Shown: in pieces, positions 50,778 to 63,497 of the stretch | Position numbering within the stretch: position 1 is the first letter of the stretch | Layout: every line of letters begins with the position of its first letter | Assembly: GCA_014843695.1 (NCBI GenBank) | Contig: CM026391.1 | Span: 33,733,445-33,797,444 of the forward strand | DNA from: Archivesica marissinica | Lineage: Eukaryota; Mollusca; Bivalvia; Venerida; Vesicomyidae | Direction: 5' to 3' | Length of the DNA stretch: 64,000 nt | Program-made: the position numbers and the translations under genes | Notes under the pieces: model-generated | The model's database searches: none | What the model saw: the letters and a program-made list of their open reading frames with translations, nothing else | What the model was told of the DNA's origin: nothing

Positions 50778-51097
50778 TATTCACTCAGTGCATCATACAT
50801 GATACAAACATGATGTATATATTATAGTAATACGGTTTTAAACAGCGGTACATAGCAAATCTAATTTACAGAGACCAGAATATGTTTCGTAAATCGTAAC
50901 CATCTATTGTTTACACTTTATTTAAATAATTTGACTAGATATATCTGTTTTGTTGTATTACAGATTGGTTTGATTTTTTCCCAGTGCGAACAGTGCAGAT
51001 CATAATCAGACTCTCTTTTTCTGGTAATTGAAATTTCAGACCGTCACAAAAGTGACAACCAACCTTTTTTTGCGATAGCTTCAAAGCTCGGACATAT
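50778..51097. other. Unique sequence
   Basis: About 320 bp. Nothing recognisable, and no frame worth calling. Confidence 0.55.
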
Positions 51098-51410
51098 ATC
51101 ATCACTGATGATGATGATTGCGTTTATTTAACCTCGCCTCTGGCGAACCATATGGGCGAGCGCACTAAGAAGATTAGTATACATCTAAGTTGTTTATGTA
51201 GACAGCTGGGAAGGCATCTTCGTTCTTCGCAGGGTGACACATCCTGTATCTTCTGTCGAAGGGGTCCCTTGTAGGGCCACCCTCCTCACTGTTGGTCACC
51301 CCGCAGCAGCATTTATACGGATATGGCAGTTAGACATCTGGTCGTCGGTTGTCACTCAGGGGAGCGTGGATGCCACGAACGTTGCAGCTCCCTCAGTTCA
51401 TCATCACTGA
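51098..51410 (-). mobile_element. Short retroposon with 11-bp target-site duplications, minus strand
   Basis: A 291-bp insert (51109-51399) is bracketed by ATCATCACTGA at 51098-51108 and 51400-51410. Read on the minus strand, the 5' end is a strong hairpin (GGGAGC...CGTGGCATCCACG-CTCCC). The 3' end has a stem-loop CTCGCC-CATATGGTTCGCCAGA-GGCGAG (51133-51160), then GTTAAATAAACGCAATC with an AATAAA (51123-51128) and an (ATC)n tail. This 3' layout matches the SINE at 48617-48909 (stem-loop with CATATGG, then GATAAATAAACG). A 51-codon minus frame (51174-51329) inside has no start and is probably incidental. No clear box A/box B pair was found, so it may be a 5'-truncated SINE or LINE tail. Confidence 0.7.
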
Positions 51411-51598
51411 CGTAGCTTGGGCTTGATATAACCTTATTTATGAAAACGAGCGCGCTATGGTAATGTGATAAAAGGACCGTAAGCTCGTGATGATTTCCTG
51501 CCATATTTGATGAAGCATGTGAGATCCTATATGTAGTGTTTAAGTTTAAGCTTTATATTATTTTACAACGATTGCGAAGCAAGTTCTAACAACTTATA
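51411..51598. other. Unique sequence
   Basis: About 190 bp without recognised features. Confidence 0.5.
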
Positions 51599-51800
51599 TT
51601 AATCACTCTCGTTGGCTTGGATGAAAGCGTAAATGAGGCCATTCGTGTGGGAGGAAACCGAAGTACCCGGAGAAAACCCACCTGTCCGATCTGGCGACCA
51701 CTGTACCATCTCACATACTTCCCGGTGTAGTCGATGTAGTGTGAAAATAAACCAATCTGAAACTAAAGCATACAACCTGCTATTGTATGTGCAACGCATC
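51599..51800. repeat. Probable dispersed-repeat fragment
   Basis: GTGTGGGAGGAAACCGAAGT followed by ACCCGGAGAAAACCCACC is a string I recall as recurring in many aquatic-animal genomes as part of dispersed repeats. That comes from memory and is unchecked. A 66-codon minus frame covers it but has no recognisable domain and is not called as a gene. Confidence 0.35.
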
Positions 51801-51802
51801 TA

Positions 51803-51829
51803 GACGTAGATGTAGATGTAGATGTAGAA
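51803..51829. repeat. (GTAGAT)n hexamer repeat
   Basis: About four copies of GTAGAT, the first unit altered (GACGTAGAT). Confidence 0.85.
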
Positions 51830-52030
51830 CACCTGGTAAATATCCCGAAAACAATGCCCTTATAACTAGTGAGACTGTTCCGGACACCATGACAGTTCAC
51901 TAAACGACAACGGTTCTGGGATAGGTCCTGGGATTTTCATAGCTTTCATTGACGGAATATTATCTCAAAAACAATCCAAATTAGTGGCCGGCGTGAAATC
52001 ATGTAGTCCAAAGTGAATTAAAACGGAATA
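51830..52030. other. Unique sequence leading into the LINE fragment
   Basis: About 200 bp. It may contain more decayed LINE sequence upstream of the recognisable part, but no clear frame can be followed. Confidence 0.45.
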
Positions 52031-52340
52031 AAGACTTATTTGTGGGAACTTTTTACATGCCGCATTAAACATAACGAAAACGATAAAAGCAGGCATTTAA
52101 GTTTAGCTGGAGATTTTAACTGTCCTGACATCAACTGGAAGGCCTTACACGTGAAGCTGGGTGTTTCAAATTAAGATGTGCAGCAGTCGTTCCTAGATCT
52201 TACAATCAAACATAATCTGGCACAAATTCAACATCAACCTAATAGAAACGACAACATGCTTGATATTGTCTTCTCAAATAACCCTTCTCTTATCTTCAAC
52301 ATCAGTTCAAGGAATTCGTGACCATGCCATTGTAGTATAC
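52031..52340 (+). pseudogene. Degenerate LINE (non-LTR retrotransposon) APE-endonuclease fragment
   Basis: The forward frame from 52031 contains LAGDFNCPDINW (about 52100-52141), the GDFN motif of apurinic-endonuclease-type LINE proteins. FLDLTIKHNLAQ then N-MLDIVFSNNPSLIF follow in the expected order and spacing for the C-terminal half of that domain. One in-frame TAA falls after LGVSN, and near 52304 the frame shifts by one base. In the new frame GIRDHAIVVY follows (52311-52340), corresponding to the conserved G-I-S-D-H motif of the active site, with Arg in place of Ser. Known enzymes of this type nick target DNA to prime reverse transcription. This copy has a stop, a frameshift and no reverse transcriptase, so it is dead. 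Its 3' end is the first monomer of the downstream satellite. Confidence 0.85.
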
Positions 52341-55300
52341 CGATATTAGCATTCTGTAGCATTACGTGATCATGCCATTGTAGTATACAGATATTAGCAT
52401 TCTGTAGCATTACGTGACCATGCCATTGTAGTATACCGATATTAGCAATATGTAGCATTACGTGACCATGCCATTGTAGTATACAGATATTAGCATTCTG
52501 TAGCATTACGTGACCATGCCATTGTAGTATACCGATATTAGCAATCTGTAGCATTACGTGACCATGCCATTGTAGTATACCGATATTAGCAATATGTAGC
52601 ATTACGTGACCATGCCATTGTAGTATACCGATATTAGCATTCTGTAGCATTACGTGACCATGCCATTGTAGTATACCGATATTAGCATCTGTAGCATGTT
52701 GTGTGTGATATTAGCATTCTGTAGCATTACGTGACCATGCCATTGTAGTATACCGATATTAATTAGCATTCTGTAGCATTACGTGACCATGCCATTGTAG
52801 TATACCGATATTAGCATTCTGTAGCATTACGTGACCATGCCATTGTAGTATACCGATATTAATTAGCATTCTGTAGCATTACGTGACCATGCCATTGTAG
52901 TATACCGATATTAATTAGCATTATGTAGCATTACGTGACCATGCCATTGTAGTATACCGATATTAGCATTATGTAGCATTACGTGACCATGCCATTGTAG
53001 TATACCGATATTATTGCATTATGTAGCATTACGTGACCATGCCATTGTAGTATACCGATATTAGCATTCTGTAGCATTACGTGACCATGCCATTGTAGTA
53101 TACCGATATTAGCACTATGTAGCATTACGTGACCATGCCATTGTAGTATACCGATATTAGCATTCTGTAGCATTACGTGACCATGCCATTGTAGTATACC
53201 GATATTAATTAGCATTCTGTAGCATTACGTGACCATGCCATTGTAGTATACAGATATTAATTAGCATTATGTAGCATTACGTAACCATGCCATTGTAGTA
53301 TACCGATATTAATTAGCATTATGTAGCATTACGTAACCATGCCATTGTAGTATACCGATATTAGCATTCTGTAGCATTACGTGACCATGCCATTGTAGTA
53401 TACCGATATTAATTAGCATTATGTAGCATTACGTGACCATGCCATTGTAGTATACCGATATTAATTAGCATTATGTAGCATTACGTGACCATGCCATTGT
53501 AGTATACCGATATTAATTAGCATTATGTAGCATTACGTGACCATGCCATTGTAGTATACCGATATTAATTAGCATTATGTAGCATTACGTGACCATGCCA
53601 TTGTAGTATACCGATATTAATTAGCATTATGTAGCATTACGTGACCATGCCATTGTAGTATACCGATATTAATTAGCATTATGTAGCATTACGTGACCAT
53701 GCCATTGTAGTATACCGATATTAATTAGCATTATGTAGCATTACGTGACCATGCCATTGTAGTATACCGATATTAATTAGCATTATGTAGCATTACGTGA
53801 CCATGCCATTGTAGTATACCGATATTAATTAGCATTATGTAGCATTACGTGACCATGCCATTGTAGTATACCGATATTATTAGCATTATGTAGCATTACG
53901 TGACCATGCCATTGTAGTATACCGATATTAATTAGCATTATGTAGCATTACGTGACCATGCCATTGTAGTATACCGATATTAATTAGCATTCTGTAGCAT
54001 TACGTGACCATGCCATTGTAGTATACCGATATTATGCATTCTGTAGCATTACGTGACCATGCCATTGTAGTATACCGATATTAATTAGCATTCTGTAGCA
54101 TTACGTGACCATGCCATTGTAGTATACCGATATTATTGCATTCTGTAGCATTACGTAACCATGCCATTGTAGTATACCGATATTAGCATTATGTAGCATT
54201 ACGTGACCATGCCATTGTAGTATACCGATATTAGCATTCTGTAGCATTACGTGACCATGCCATTGTAGTATACAGATATTAATTAGCATTCTGTAGCATT
54301 ACGTAACCATGCCATTGTAGTATACCGATATTAATTAGCATTATGTAGCATTACGTAACCATGCCATTGTAGTATACCGATATTAGCATTCTGTAGCATT
54401 ACGTGACCATGCCATTGTAGTATACCGATATTAATTAGCATTATGTAGCATTACGTGACCATGCCATTGTAGTATACCGATATTAATTAGCATTATGTAG
54501 CATTACGTGACCATGCCATTGTAGTATACCGATATTAATTAGCATTATGTAGCATTACGTGACCATGCCATTGTAGTATACCGATATTAATTAGCATTAT
54601 GTAGCATTACGTAACCATGCCATTGTAGTATACCGATATTAATTAGCATTATGTAGCATTACGTGACCATGCCATTGTAGTATACCGATATTAATTAGCA
54701 TTCTGTAGCATTACGTAACCATGCCATTGTAGTATACCGATATTAATTAGCATTATGTAGCATTACGTGACCATGCCATTGTAGTATACCGATATTAATT
54801 AGCATTCTGTAGCATTACGTAACCATGCCATTGTAGTATACCGATATTAATTAGCATTCTGTAGCATTACGTGACCATGCCATTGTAGTATACCGATATT
54901 AGCATTCTGTAGCATTACGTAACCATGCCATTGTAGTATACCGATATTAATTAGCATTATGTAGCATTACGTAACCATGCCATTGTAGTATACAGATATT
55001 AGCATTATGTAGCATTACGTGACCATGCCATTGTAGTATACCGATATTAATTAGCATTATGTAGCATTACGTGACCATGCCATTGTAGTATACCGATATT
55101 AGCATTCTGTAGCATTACGTGACCATGCCATTGTAGTATACCGATATTAGCATTCTGTAGCATTACGTGACCATGCCATTGTAGTATACCGATATTAGCA
55201 TTCTGTAGCATTACGTGACATGCCATTGTAGTATACCGATATTAGCATTCTGTAGCATTACGTGACCATGCCATTGTAGTATACCGATATTAATTAGCAT

Positions 55301-58300
55301 TATGTAGCATTACGTGACCATGCCATTGTAGTATACCGATATTAATTAGCATTCTGTAGCATTACGTAACCATGCCATTGTAGTATACAGATATTAATTA
55401 GCATTCTGTAGCATTACGTGACCATGCCATTGTAGTATACCGATATTAGCATTCTGTAGCATTACGTAACCATGCCATTGTAGTATACCGATATTAATTA
55501 GCATTATGTAGCATTACGTAACCATGCCATTGTAGTATACAGATATTAGCATTATGTAGCATTACGTGACCATGCCATTGTAGTATACCGATATTAATTA
55601 GCATTATGTAGCATTACGTGACCATGCCATTGTAGTATACCGATATTAGCATTCTGTAGCATTACGTGACCATGCCATTGTAGTATACCGATAATAGCAA
55701 TCTGTAGCATTACGTGACCATGCCATTGTAGTATACCGATATTAGCAATCTGTAGCATTACGTGACCATGCCATTGTAGTATACCGATATTAGCATTATG
55801 TAGCATTACGTGACCATGCCATTGTAGTATACCGATATTAGCATTATGTAGCATTACGTGACCATGCCATTGTAGTATACCGATAATAATTAGCATTATG
55901 TAGCATTACGTGACCATGCCATTGTAGTATACCGATATTATCATTCTGTAGCATTACGTGACCATGCCATTGTAGTATACCGATATTAGAAATCTGTAGC
56001 ATTACGTGACCATGCCATTGCAGTATACCGATATTTGCATTCTGTAGCATTACGTGACCATGCCATTGTAGTATACCGATATCTGCATTCTGTAGCATTA
56101 CGTAACCATGCCATTGTAGTATACCGATATTAGCATTATGTAGCATTACGTGACCATGCCATTGTAGTATACCGATATTAGCATTATGTAGCATTACGTG
56201 ACCATGCCATTGTAGTATACCGATATTAATTAGCATTATGTAGCATTACATGACCATACCATTGTAGTATACGGATATTAGCATTCTGTAGCATTACGTG
56301 ACCATGCCATTGTAGTATAAAGATATTAGCAATCTGTAGCATTACGTGACCATGCCATTGCAGTATACCGATATTAGCATTCTGTAGCATTACGTGACCA
56401 TGCCATTGTAGTATACCGATATTAGCATTATGTAGCATTACGTGACCATGCCATTGTAGTATACCGATATTAGCACTATGTCGCATTACGTGACCATGCC
56501 ATTGTATATACCGATATTAGCATTCTGTAGCATTACGTGACCATGCCATTGCAGTATACAGATATTAATTAGCATTCTATAGCATTACGTAACCATGCCA
56601 TTGTAGTATACCGATATTAATTAGCATTATGTAGCATTACGTGACCATGCCATTGTAGTATACCGATATTAATTAGCATTCTGTAGCATTACGTAACCAT
56701 GCCATTGTAGTATACCGATATTAATTAGCATTATGTAGCATTACGTGACCATGCCATTGTAGTATACCGATATTAGCATTCTGTAGCATTACGTGACCAT
56801 GCCATTGTAGTATACAGATATTAATTAGCATTCTGTAGCATTACATAACCATGCCATTGTAGTATACCGATATTAATTAGCATTATGTAGCATTACGTAA
56901 CCATGCCATTGTATTATACAGATATTAGCATTATGCAGCATTACGTGACCATGCCATTGTAGTATACCGATATTAATTACCATTATGTAGCATTACGTGA
57001 CCATGCCATTGTAGTATACCGATATTAGCAATCTGTAGCATTACGTGACCATGCCATTGTAGTATACCGATATTAGCATTATGTAGCATTACGTGACCAT
57101 GCCATTGTAGTATACCGATATTAGCATTATGTAGCATTACGTGACCATGCCATTGTAGTATACCGATATTAGCATTATGTAGCATTACGTGACCATGCCA
57201 TTGTAGTATACCGATATTAGCATTATGTAGCATTACGTGACCATGCCATTGTAGTATACCGATATTAATTAGCATTCTGTAGCATTACGTAACCATGCCA
57301 TTGTAGTATACAGATATTAATTAGCATTATCTATCATTACGTAACCATGCCATTGTAGTATACAGATATTAATTAGCATTATGTAGCATTACGTGAACAT
57401 GCCATTGTAGTATACCGATATTAGCATTCTGTAGCATTACGTGACCATGCCATTGTAGTATACCGATATTAGCAATCTGTAGCATTACGTGACCATGCCA
57501 TTGCAGTATACGGATATTAGCATTCTGTAGCATTACGTGACCATGCCATTGTAGTATACCGATATCTGCATTCTGTAGCATTACGTAACCATGCCATTGT
57601 AGTATACCGATATTAGCACTATGTCGCATTACGTGACCATGCCATTGTAGTATACCGATATTAGCATTCTGTAGCATTACGTGACCATGCCATTGCAGTA
57701 TACAGATATTAATTAGCATTCTGTAGCATTACGTAACCATGCCATTGTAGTATACAGATATTAATTAGCATTATGTATCATTACGTAACCATGCCATTGT
57801 AGTATACAGATATTAATTAGCATTATGTAGCATTACGTAACCATGCCATTGTAGTATACAGATATTAGCATTCTGTAGCATTACGTGACCATGCCATTGT
57901 AGTATACCGATATTAATTAGCATTATGTAGCATTACGTGACCATGCCATTGTAGTATACCGATATTAATTAGCATTATGTAGCATTACGTGACCATGCCA
58001 TTGTAGTATACCGATATTAATTAGCATTATGTAGCATTACGTGACCATGCCATTGTAGTATACCGATATTAATTAGCATTATGTAGCATTACGTAACCAT
58101 GCCATTGTAGTATACCGATATTAATTAGCATTATGTAGCATTACGTGACCATGCCATTGTAGTATACCGATATTAATTAGCATTCTGTAGCATTACGTAA
58201 CCATGCCATTGTAGTATACCGATATTAATTAGCATTCTGTAGCATTACGTAACCATGCCATTGTAGTATACCGATATTAGCATTCTGTAGCATTACGTGA

Positions 58301-61300
58301 CCATGCCATTGTAGTATACCGATATTAGCATTCTGTAGCATTACGTGACCATGCCATTGTAGTATACCGATATTAGCATTATGTAGCATTACGTGACCAT
58401 GCCATTGTAGTATACCGATATTAATTAGCATTATGTAGCATTACGTGACCATGCCATTGTAGTATACCGATATTAGCATTCTGTAGCATTACGTGACCAT
58501 GCCATTGTAGTATACCGATTTATTAGCATTATGTAGCATTACGTGACCATGCCATTGTAGTATACCGATATTAGCATTCTGTAGCATTACGTGACCATGC
58601 CATTGTAGTATACCGATATTAGCATTCTGTAGCATTACGTGACCATGCCATTGTAGTATACCGATATTAGCATTATGTAGCATTACGTGACCATGCCATT
58701 GTAGTATACCGATATTAGCATTATGTAGCATTACGTGACCATGCCATTGTAGTATACCGATATTAGCATTCTGTAGCATTACGTGACCATGCCATTGTAG
58801 TATACCGATATTAGCATTCTGTAGCATTACGTGACCATGCCATTGTAGTATACCGATATTAGCATTATGTAGCATTACGTGACCATGCCATTGTAGTATA
58901 CCGATATTAGCATTGTAGCATTACGTGACCATGCCATTGTAGTATACCGATATTAGCATTCTGTAGCATTACGTGACCATGCCATTGCAGTATACAGATA
59001 TTAATTAGCATTCTGTAGCATTACGTAACCATGCCATTGTAGTATACAGATATTAATTAGCATTATGTAGCATTACGTAACCATGCCATTGTAGTATACA
59101 GATATTAATTAGCATTATGTACATTAGTACCATGCCATTGTAGTATACGATATTAGCATTCTGAGCATTACGTGACATGCCATTGTAGTATACCGATATT
59201 AGCATTATGTAGCATTACGTGACCATGCCATTGTAGTATACCGATATTAGCAATCTGTAGCATTACGTGACCATGCCATTGCAGTATACCGATATTAGCA
59301 TTCTGTAGCATTACGTGACCATGCCATTGTAGTATACCGATATCTGCATTATGTAGCATTACGTAACCATGCCATTGTAGTATACCGATATTAGCACTAT
59401 GTCGCATTACGTGACCATGCCATTGTAGTATACCGATATTAGCATTCTGTAGCATTACGTGACCATGCCATTGCAGTATACAGATATTAATTAGCATTCT
59501 GTAGCATTACGTAACCATGCCATTGTAGTATACAGATATTAATTAGCATTATGTAGCATTACGTAACCATGCCATTGTAGTATACAGATATTAATTAGCA
59601 TTATGTAGCATTACGTAACCATGCCATTGTAGTATACAGATATTAGCATTCTGTAGCATTACGTGACCATGCCATTGTAGTATACCGATATTAATTAGCA
59701 TTATGTAGCATTACGTGACCATGCCATTGTAGTATACCGATATTAATTAGCATTATGTAGCATTACGTGACCATGCCATTGTAGTATACCGATATTAATT
59801 AGCATTATGTAGCATTACGTGACCATGCCATTGTAGTATACCGATATTAATTAGCATTATGTAGCATTACGTAACCATGCCATTGTAGTATACCGATATT
59901 AATTAGCATTATGTAGCATTACGTGACCATGCCATTGTAGTATACCGATATTAATTAGCATTCTGTAGCATTACGTAACCATGCCATTGTAGTATACCGA
60001 TATTAATTAGCATTCTGTAGCATTACGTAACCATGCCATTGTAGTATACCGATATTAATTAGCATTCTGTAGCATTACGTGACCATGCCATTGTAGTATA
60101 CCGATATTAGCATTCTGTAGCATTACGTGACCATGCCATTGTAGTATACCGATATTAGCATTATGTAGCATTACGTGACCATGCCATTGTAGTATACCGA
60201 TATTAATTAGCATTATGTAGCATTACGTGACCATGCCATTGTAGTATACCGATATTAGCATTCTGTAGCATTACGTGACCATGCCATTGTAGTATACCGT
60301 TATTAGCATTATGTAGCATTACGTGACCATGCCATTGTAGTATACCGATATTAGCATTATGTAGCATTACGTGACCATGCCATTGTAGTATACCGATATT
60401 AGCATTATGTAGCATTACGTGACCATGCCATTGTAGTATACCGATATTAGCATTATGTAGCATTACGTGACCATGCCATTGTAGTATACCGATATTAGCA
60501 TTATGTAGCATTACGTGACCATGCCATTGTAGTATACCGATATTAATTAGCATTATGTAGCATTACGTGACCATGCCATTGTAGTATACCGATATTAGCA
60601 TTCTGTAGCATTACGTGACCATGCCATTGTAGTATACCGATATTAATTAGCATTATGTAGCATTACGTGACCATGCCATTGTAGTATACCGATATTAGCA
60701 TTCTGTAGCATTACGTGACCATGCCATTGTAGTATACCGATATTAGCAATCTGTAGCATTACGTGACCATGCCATTGCAGTATACCGATATTAGCATTAT
60801 GTAGCATTACGTGACCATGCCATTGTAGTATACCGATATTGCATTTGTAGCATTACGTAACCATGCCATTGTAGTATACCGATATTAGCATTATGTAGCA
60901 TTACGTGACCATGCCATTGTAGTATACCGATATTAGCATTCTGTAGCATTACGTGACCATGCCATTGTAGTATACAGATATTAATTAGCATTCTGTAGCA
61001 TTACGTAACCATGCCATTGTAGTATACAGATATTAATTAGCATTATGTAGCATTACGTAACCATGCCATTGTAGTATACAGATATTAATTAGCATTATGT
61101 AGCATTACGTAACCATGCCATTGTAGTATACAGATATTAGCATTCTGTAGCATTACGTGACCATGCCATTGTAGTATACCGATATTAATTAGCATTATGT
61201 AGCATTACGTGACCATGCCATTGTAGTATACCGATATTAATTAGCATTATGTAGCATTACGTGACCATGCCATTGTAGTATACCGATATTAATTAGCATT

Positions 61301-63497
61301 ATGTAGCATTACGTAACCATGCCATTGTAGTATACCGATATTAATTAGCATTCTGTAGCATTACGTAACCATGCCATTGTAGTATACCGATATTAATTAG
61401 CATTCTGTAGCATTACGTAACCATGCCATTGTAGTATACCGATATTAATTAGCATTCTGTAGCATTACGTAACCATGCCATTGTAGTATACCGATATTAA
61501 TTAGCATTCTGTAGCATTACGTAACCATGCCATTGTAGTATACCGATATTAATTAGCATTCTGTAGCATTACGTGACCATGCCATTGTAGTATACCGATA
61601 TTAGCATTCTGTAGCATTACGTGACCATGCCATTGTAGTATACCGATATTAGCATTCTGTAGCATTACGTGACCATGCCATTGTAGTATACCGATATTAA
61701 TTAGCATTATGTAGCATTACGTGACCATGCCATTGTAGTATACCGATATTAGCATTATGTAGCATTACGTGACCATGCCATTGTAGTATACCGATATTAG
61801 CATTATGTAGCATTACGTGACCATGCCATTGTAGTATACCGATATTAATTAGCATTCTGTAGCATTACGTGACCATGCCATTGTAGTATACCGATATTAG
61901 CATTATGTAGCATTACGTGACCATGCCATTGTAGTATACCGATATTAATTAGCATTCTGTAGCATTACGTAACCATGCCATTGTAGTATACCGATATTAG
62001 CATTATGTAGCATTACGTGACCATGCCATTGTAGTATACCGATATTAATTAGCATTCTGTAGCATTACGTAACCATGCCATTGTAGTATACCGATATTAA
62101 TTAGCATTCTGTAGCATTACGTGACCATGCCATTGTAGTATACCGATATTAGCATTCTGTAGCATTACGTGACCATGCCATTGTAGTATACCGATATTAA
62201 TTAGCATTATGTAGCATTACGTAACCATGCCATTGTAGTATACCGATATTAATTAGCATTATGTAGCATTACGTGACCATGCCATTGTAGTATACCGATA
62301 TTAATTAGCATTCTGTAGCATTACGTAACCATGCCATTGTAGTATACCGATATTAATTAGCATTATGTAGCATTACGTAACCATGCCATTGTAGTATACC
62401 GATATTAATTAGCATTATGTAGCATTACGTAACCATGCCATTGTAGTATACCGATATTAGCATTCTGTAGCATTACGTGACCATGCCATTGTAGTATACC
62501 GATATTAATTAGCATTATGTAGCATTACGTGACCATGCCATTGTAGTATACCGATATTAATTAGCATTCTGTAGCATTACGTGACCATGCCATTGTAGTA
62601 TACCGATATTAGCATTCTGTAGCATTACGTGACCATGCCATTGTAGTATACCGATATTAATTAGCATTCTGTAGCATTACGTAACCATGCCATTGTAGTA
62701 TACCGATATTAATTAGCATTCTGTAGCATTACGTGACCATGCCATTGTAGTATACCGATATTAGCATTCTGTAGCATTACGTGACCATGCCATTGTAGTA
62801 TACAGATATTAATTAGCATTATGTAGCATTACGTAACCATGCCATTGTAGTATACCGATATTAATTAGCATTATGTAGCATTACGTGACCATGCCATTGT
62901 AGTATACCGATATTAGCATTCTGTAGCATTACGTAACCATGCCATTGTAGTATACCGATATTAATTAGCATTATGTAGCATTACGTGACCATGCCATTGT
63001 AGTATACCGATATTAGCATTCTGTAGCATTACGTGACCATGCCATTGTAGTATACCGATATTAGCATTCTGTAGCATTACGTGACCATGCCATTGTAGTA
63101 TACAGATATTAATTAGCATTATGTAGCATTACGTAACCATGCCATTGTAGTATACCGATATTAATTAGCATTCTGTAGCATTACGTGACCATGCCATTGT
63201 AGTATACCGATATTAGCATTCTGTAGCATTACGTAACCATGCCATTGTAGTATACCGATATTAATTAGCATTATGTAGCATTACGTAACCATGCCATTGT
63301 AGTATACCGATATTAGCATTCTGTAGCATTACGTGACCATGCCATTGTAGTATACCGATATTAGCATTCTGTAGCATTACGTGACCATGCCATTGTAGTA
63401 TACATATATTAATTAGCATTATGTAGCATTACCTAACCATGCCATTGTAGTATACCGATATTAATTAGCATTCTGTAGCATTACGTGACCATGCCAT
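52317..63497. repeat. 48/52-bp satellite array (about 220 units) derived from the LINE endonuclease fragment
   Basis: The basic unit is ACGTGACCATGCCATTG, TAGTATACCGATATTAGC, ATTCTGTAGCATT (48 bp). A second length class of 52 bp has TATTAATTAGC in place of TATTAGC. Other alternating states are CGTGACC/CGTAACC, ATTCTG/ATTATG and ACCGAT/ACAGAT. Reading from the left, the first unit is the direct continuation of the LINE frame (RDHAIVVY at 52317-52340), so the monomer is a LINE fragment. Runs of 48-bp units give short antisense frames (16-residue MLQNANIGILQWHGHV repeats) that are broken by each 52-bp unit; they lie opposite the ancestral coding strand and are not genes. The array is cut by the assembly gap at 63498. 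Confidence 0.95.
56470..61140. repeat. Higher-order blocks (1778, 1494 and 1144 bp) in the 48/52-bp satellite
   Basis: The rare ACTATGTCGCATTACG unit occurs at 56474, 57618 and 59396 (offsets 1144 and 1778). The rare short unit ACAGATATTAGCATTCTG lies at 57858, 59636 and 61130 (offsets 1778 and 1494). The TTGCAGTATACAGATATTAA unit accompanies each block. Long multi-monomer blocks have therefore been duplicated in tandem. Confidence 0.8.

Noticed and set aside
51174..51329. 51-codon minus-strand frame with protein-like composition
   Set aside because: It lies entirely inside a 291-bp retroposon bracketed by target-site duplications, has no start codon, and follows an in-frame stop.
52234..52650. 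Reverse frames of 16-residue MLQNANIGILQWHGHV repeats in the 48/52-bp array
   Set aside because: They are antisense to the LINE-coding strand from which the monomer derives and are broken by every 52-bp unit.
1..63497. CRISPR array
   Set aside because: The arrays are direct tandem repeats without unique spacers, and the genome is clearly animal.
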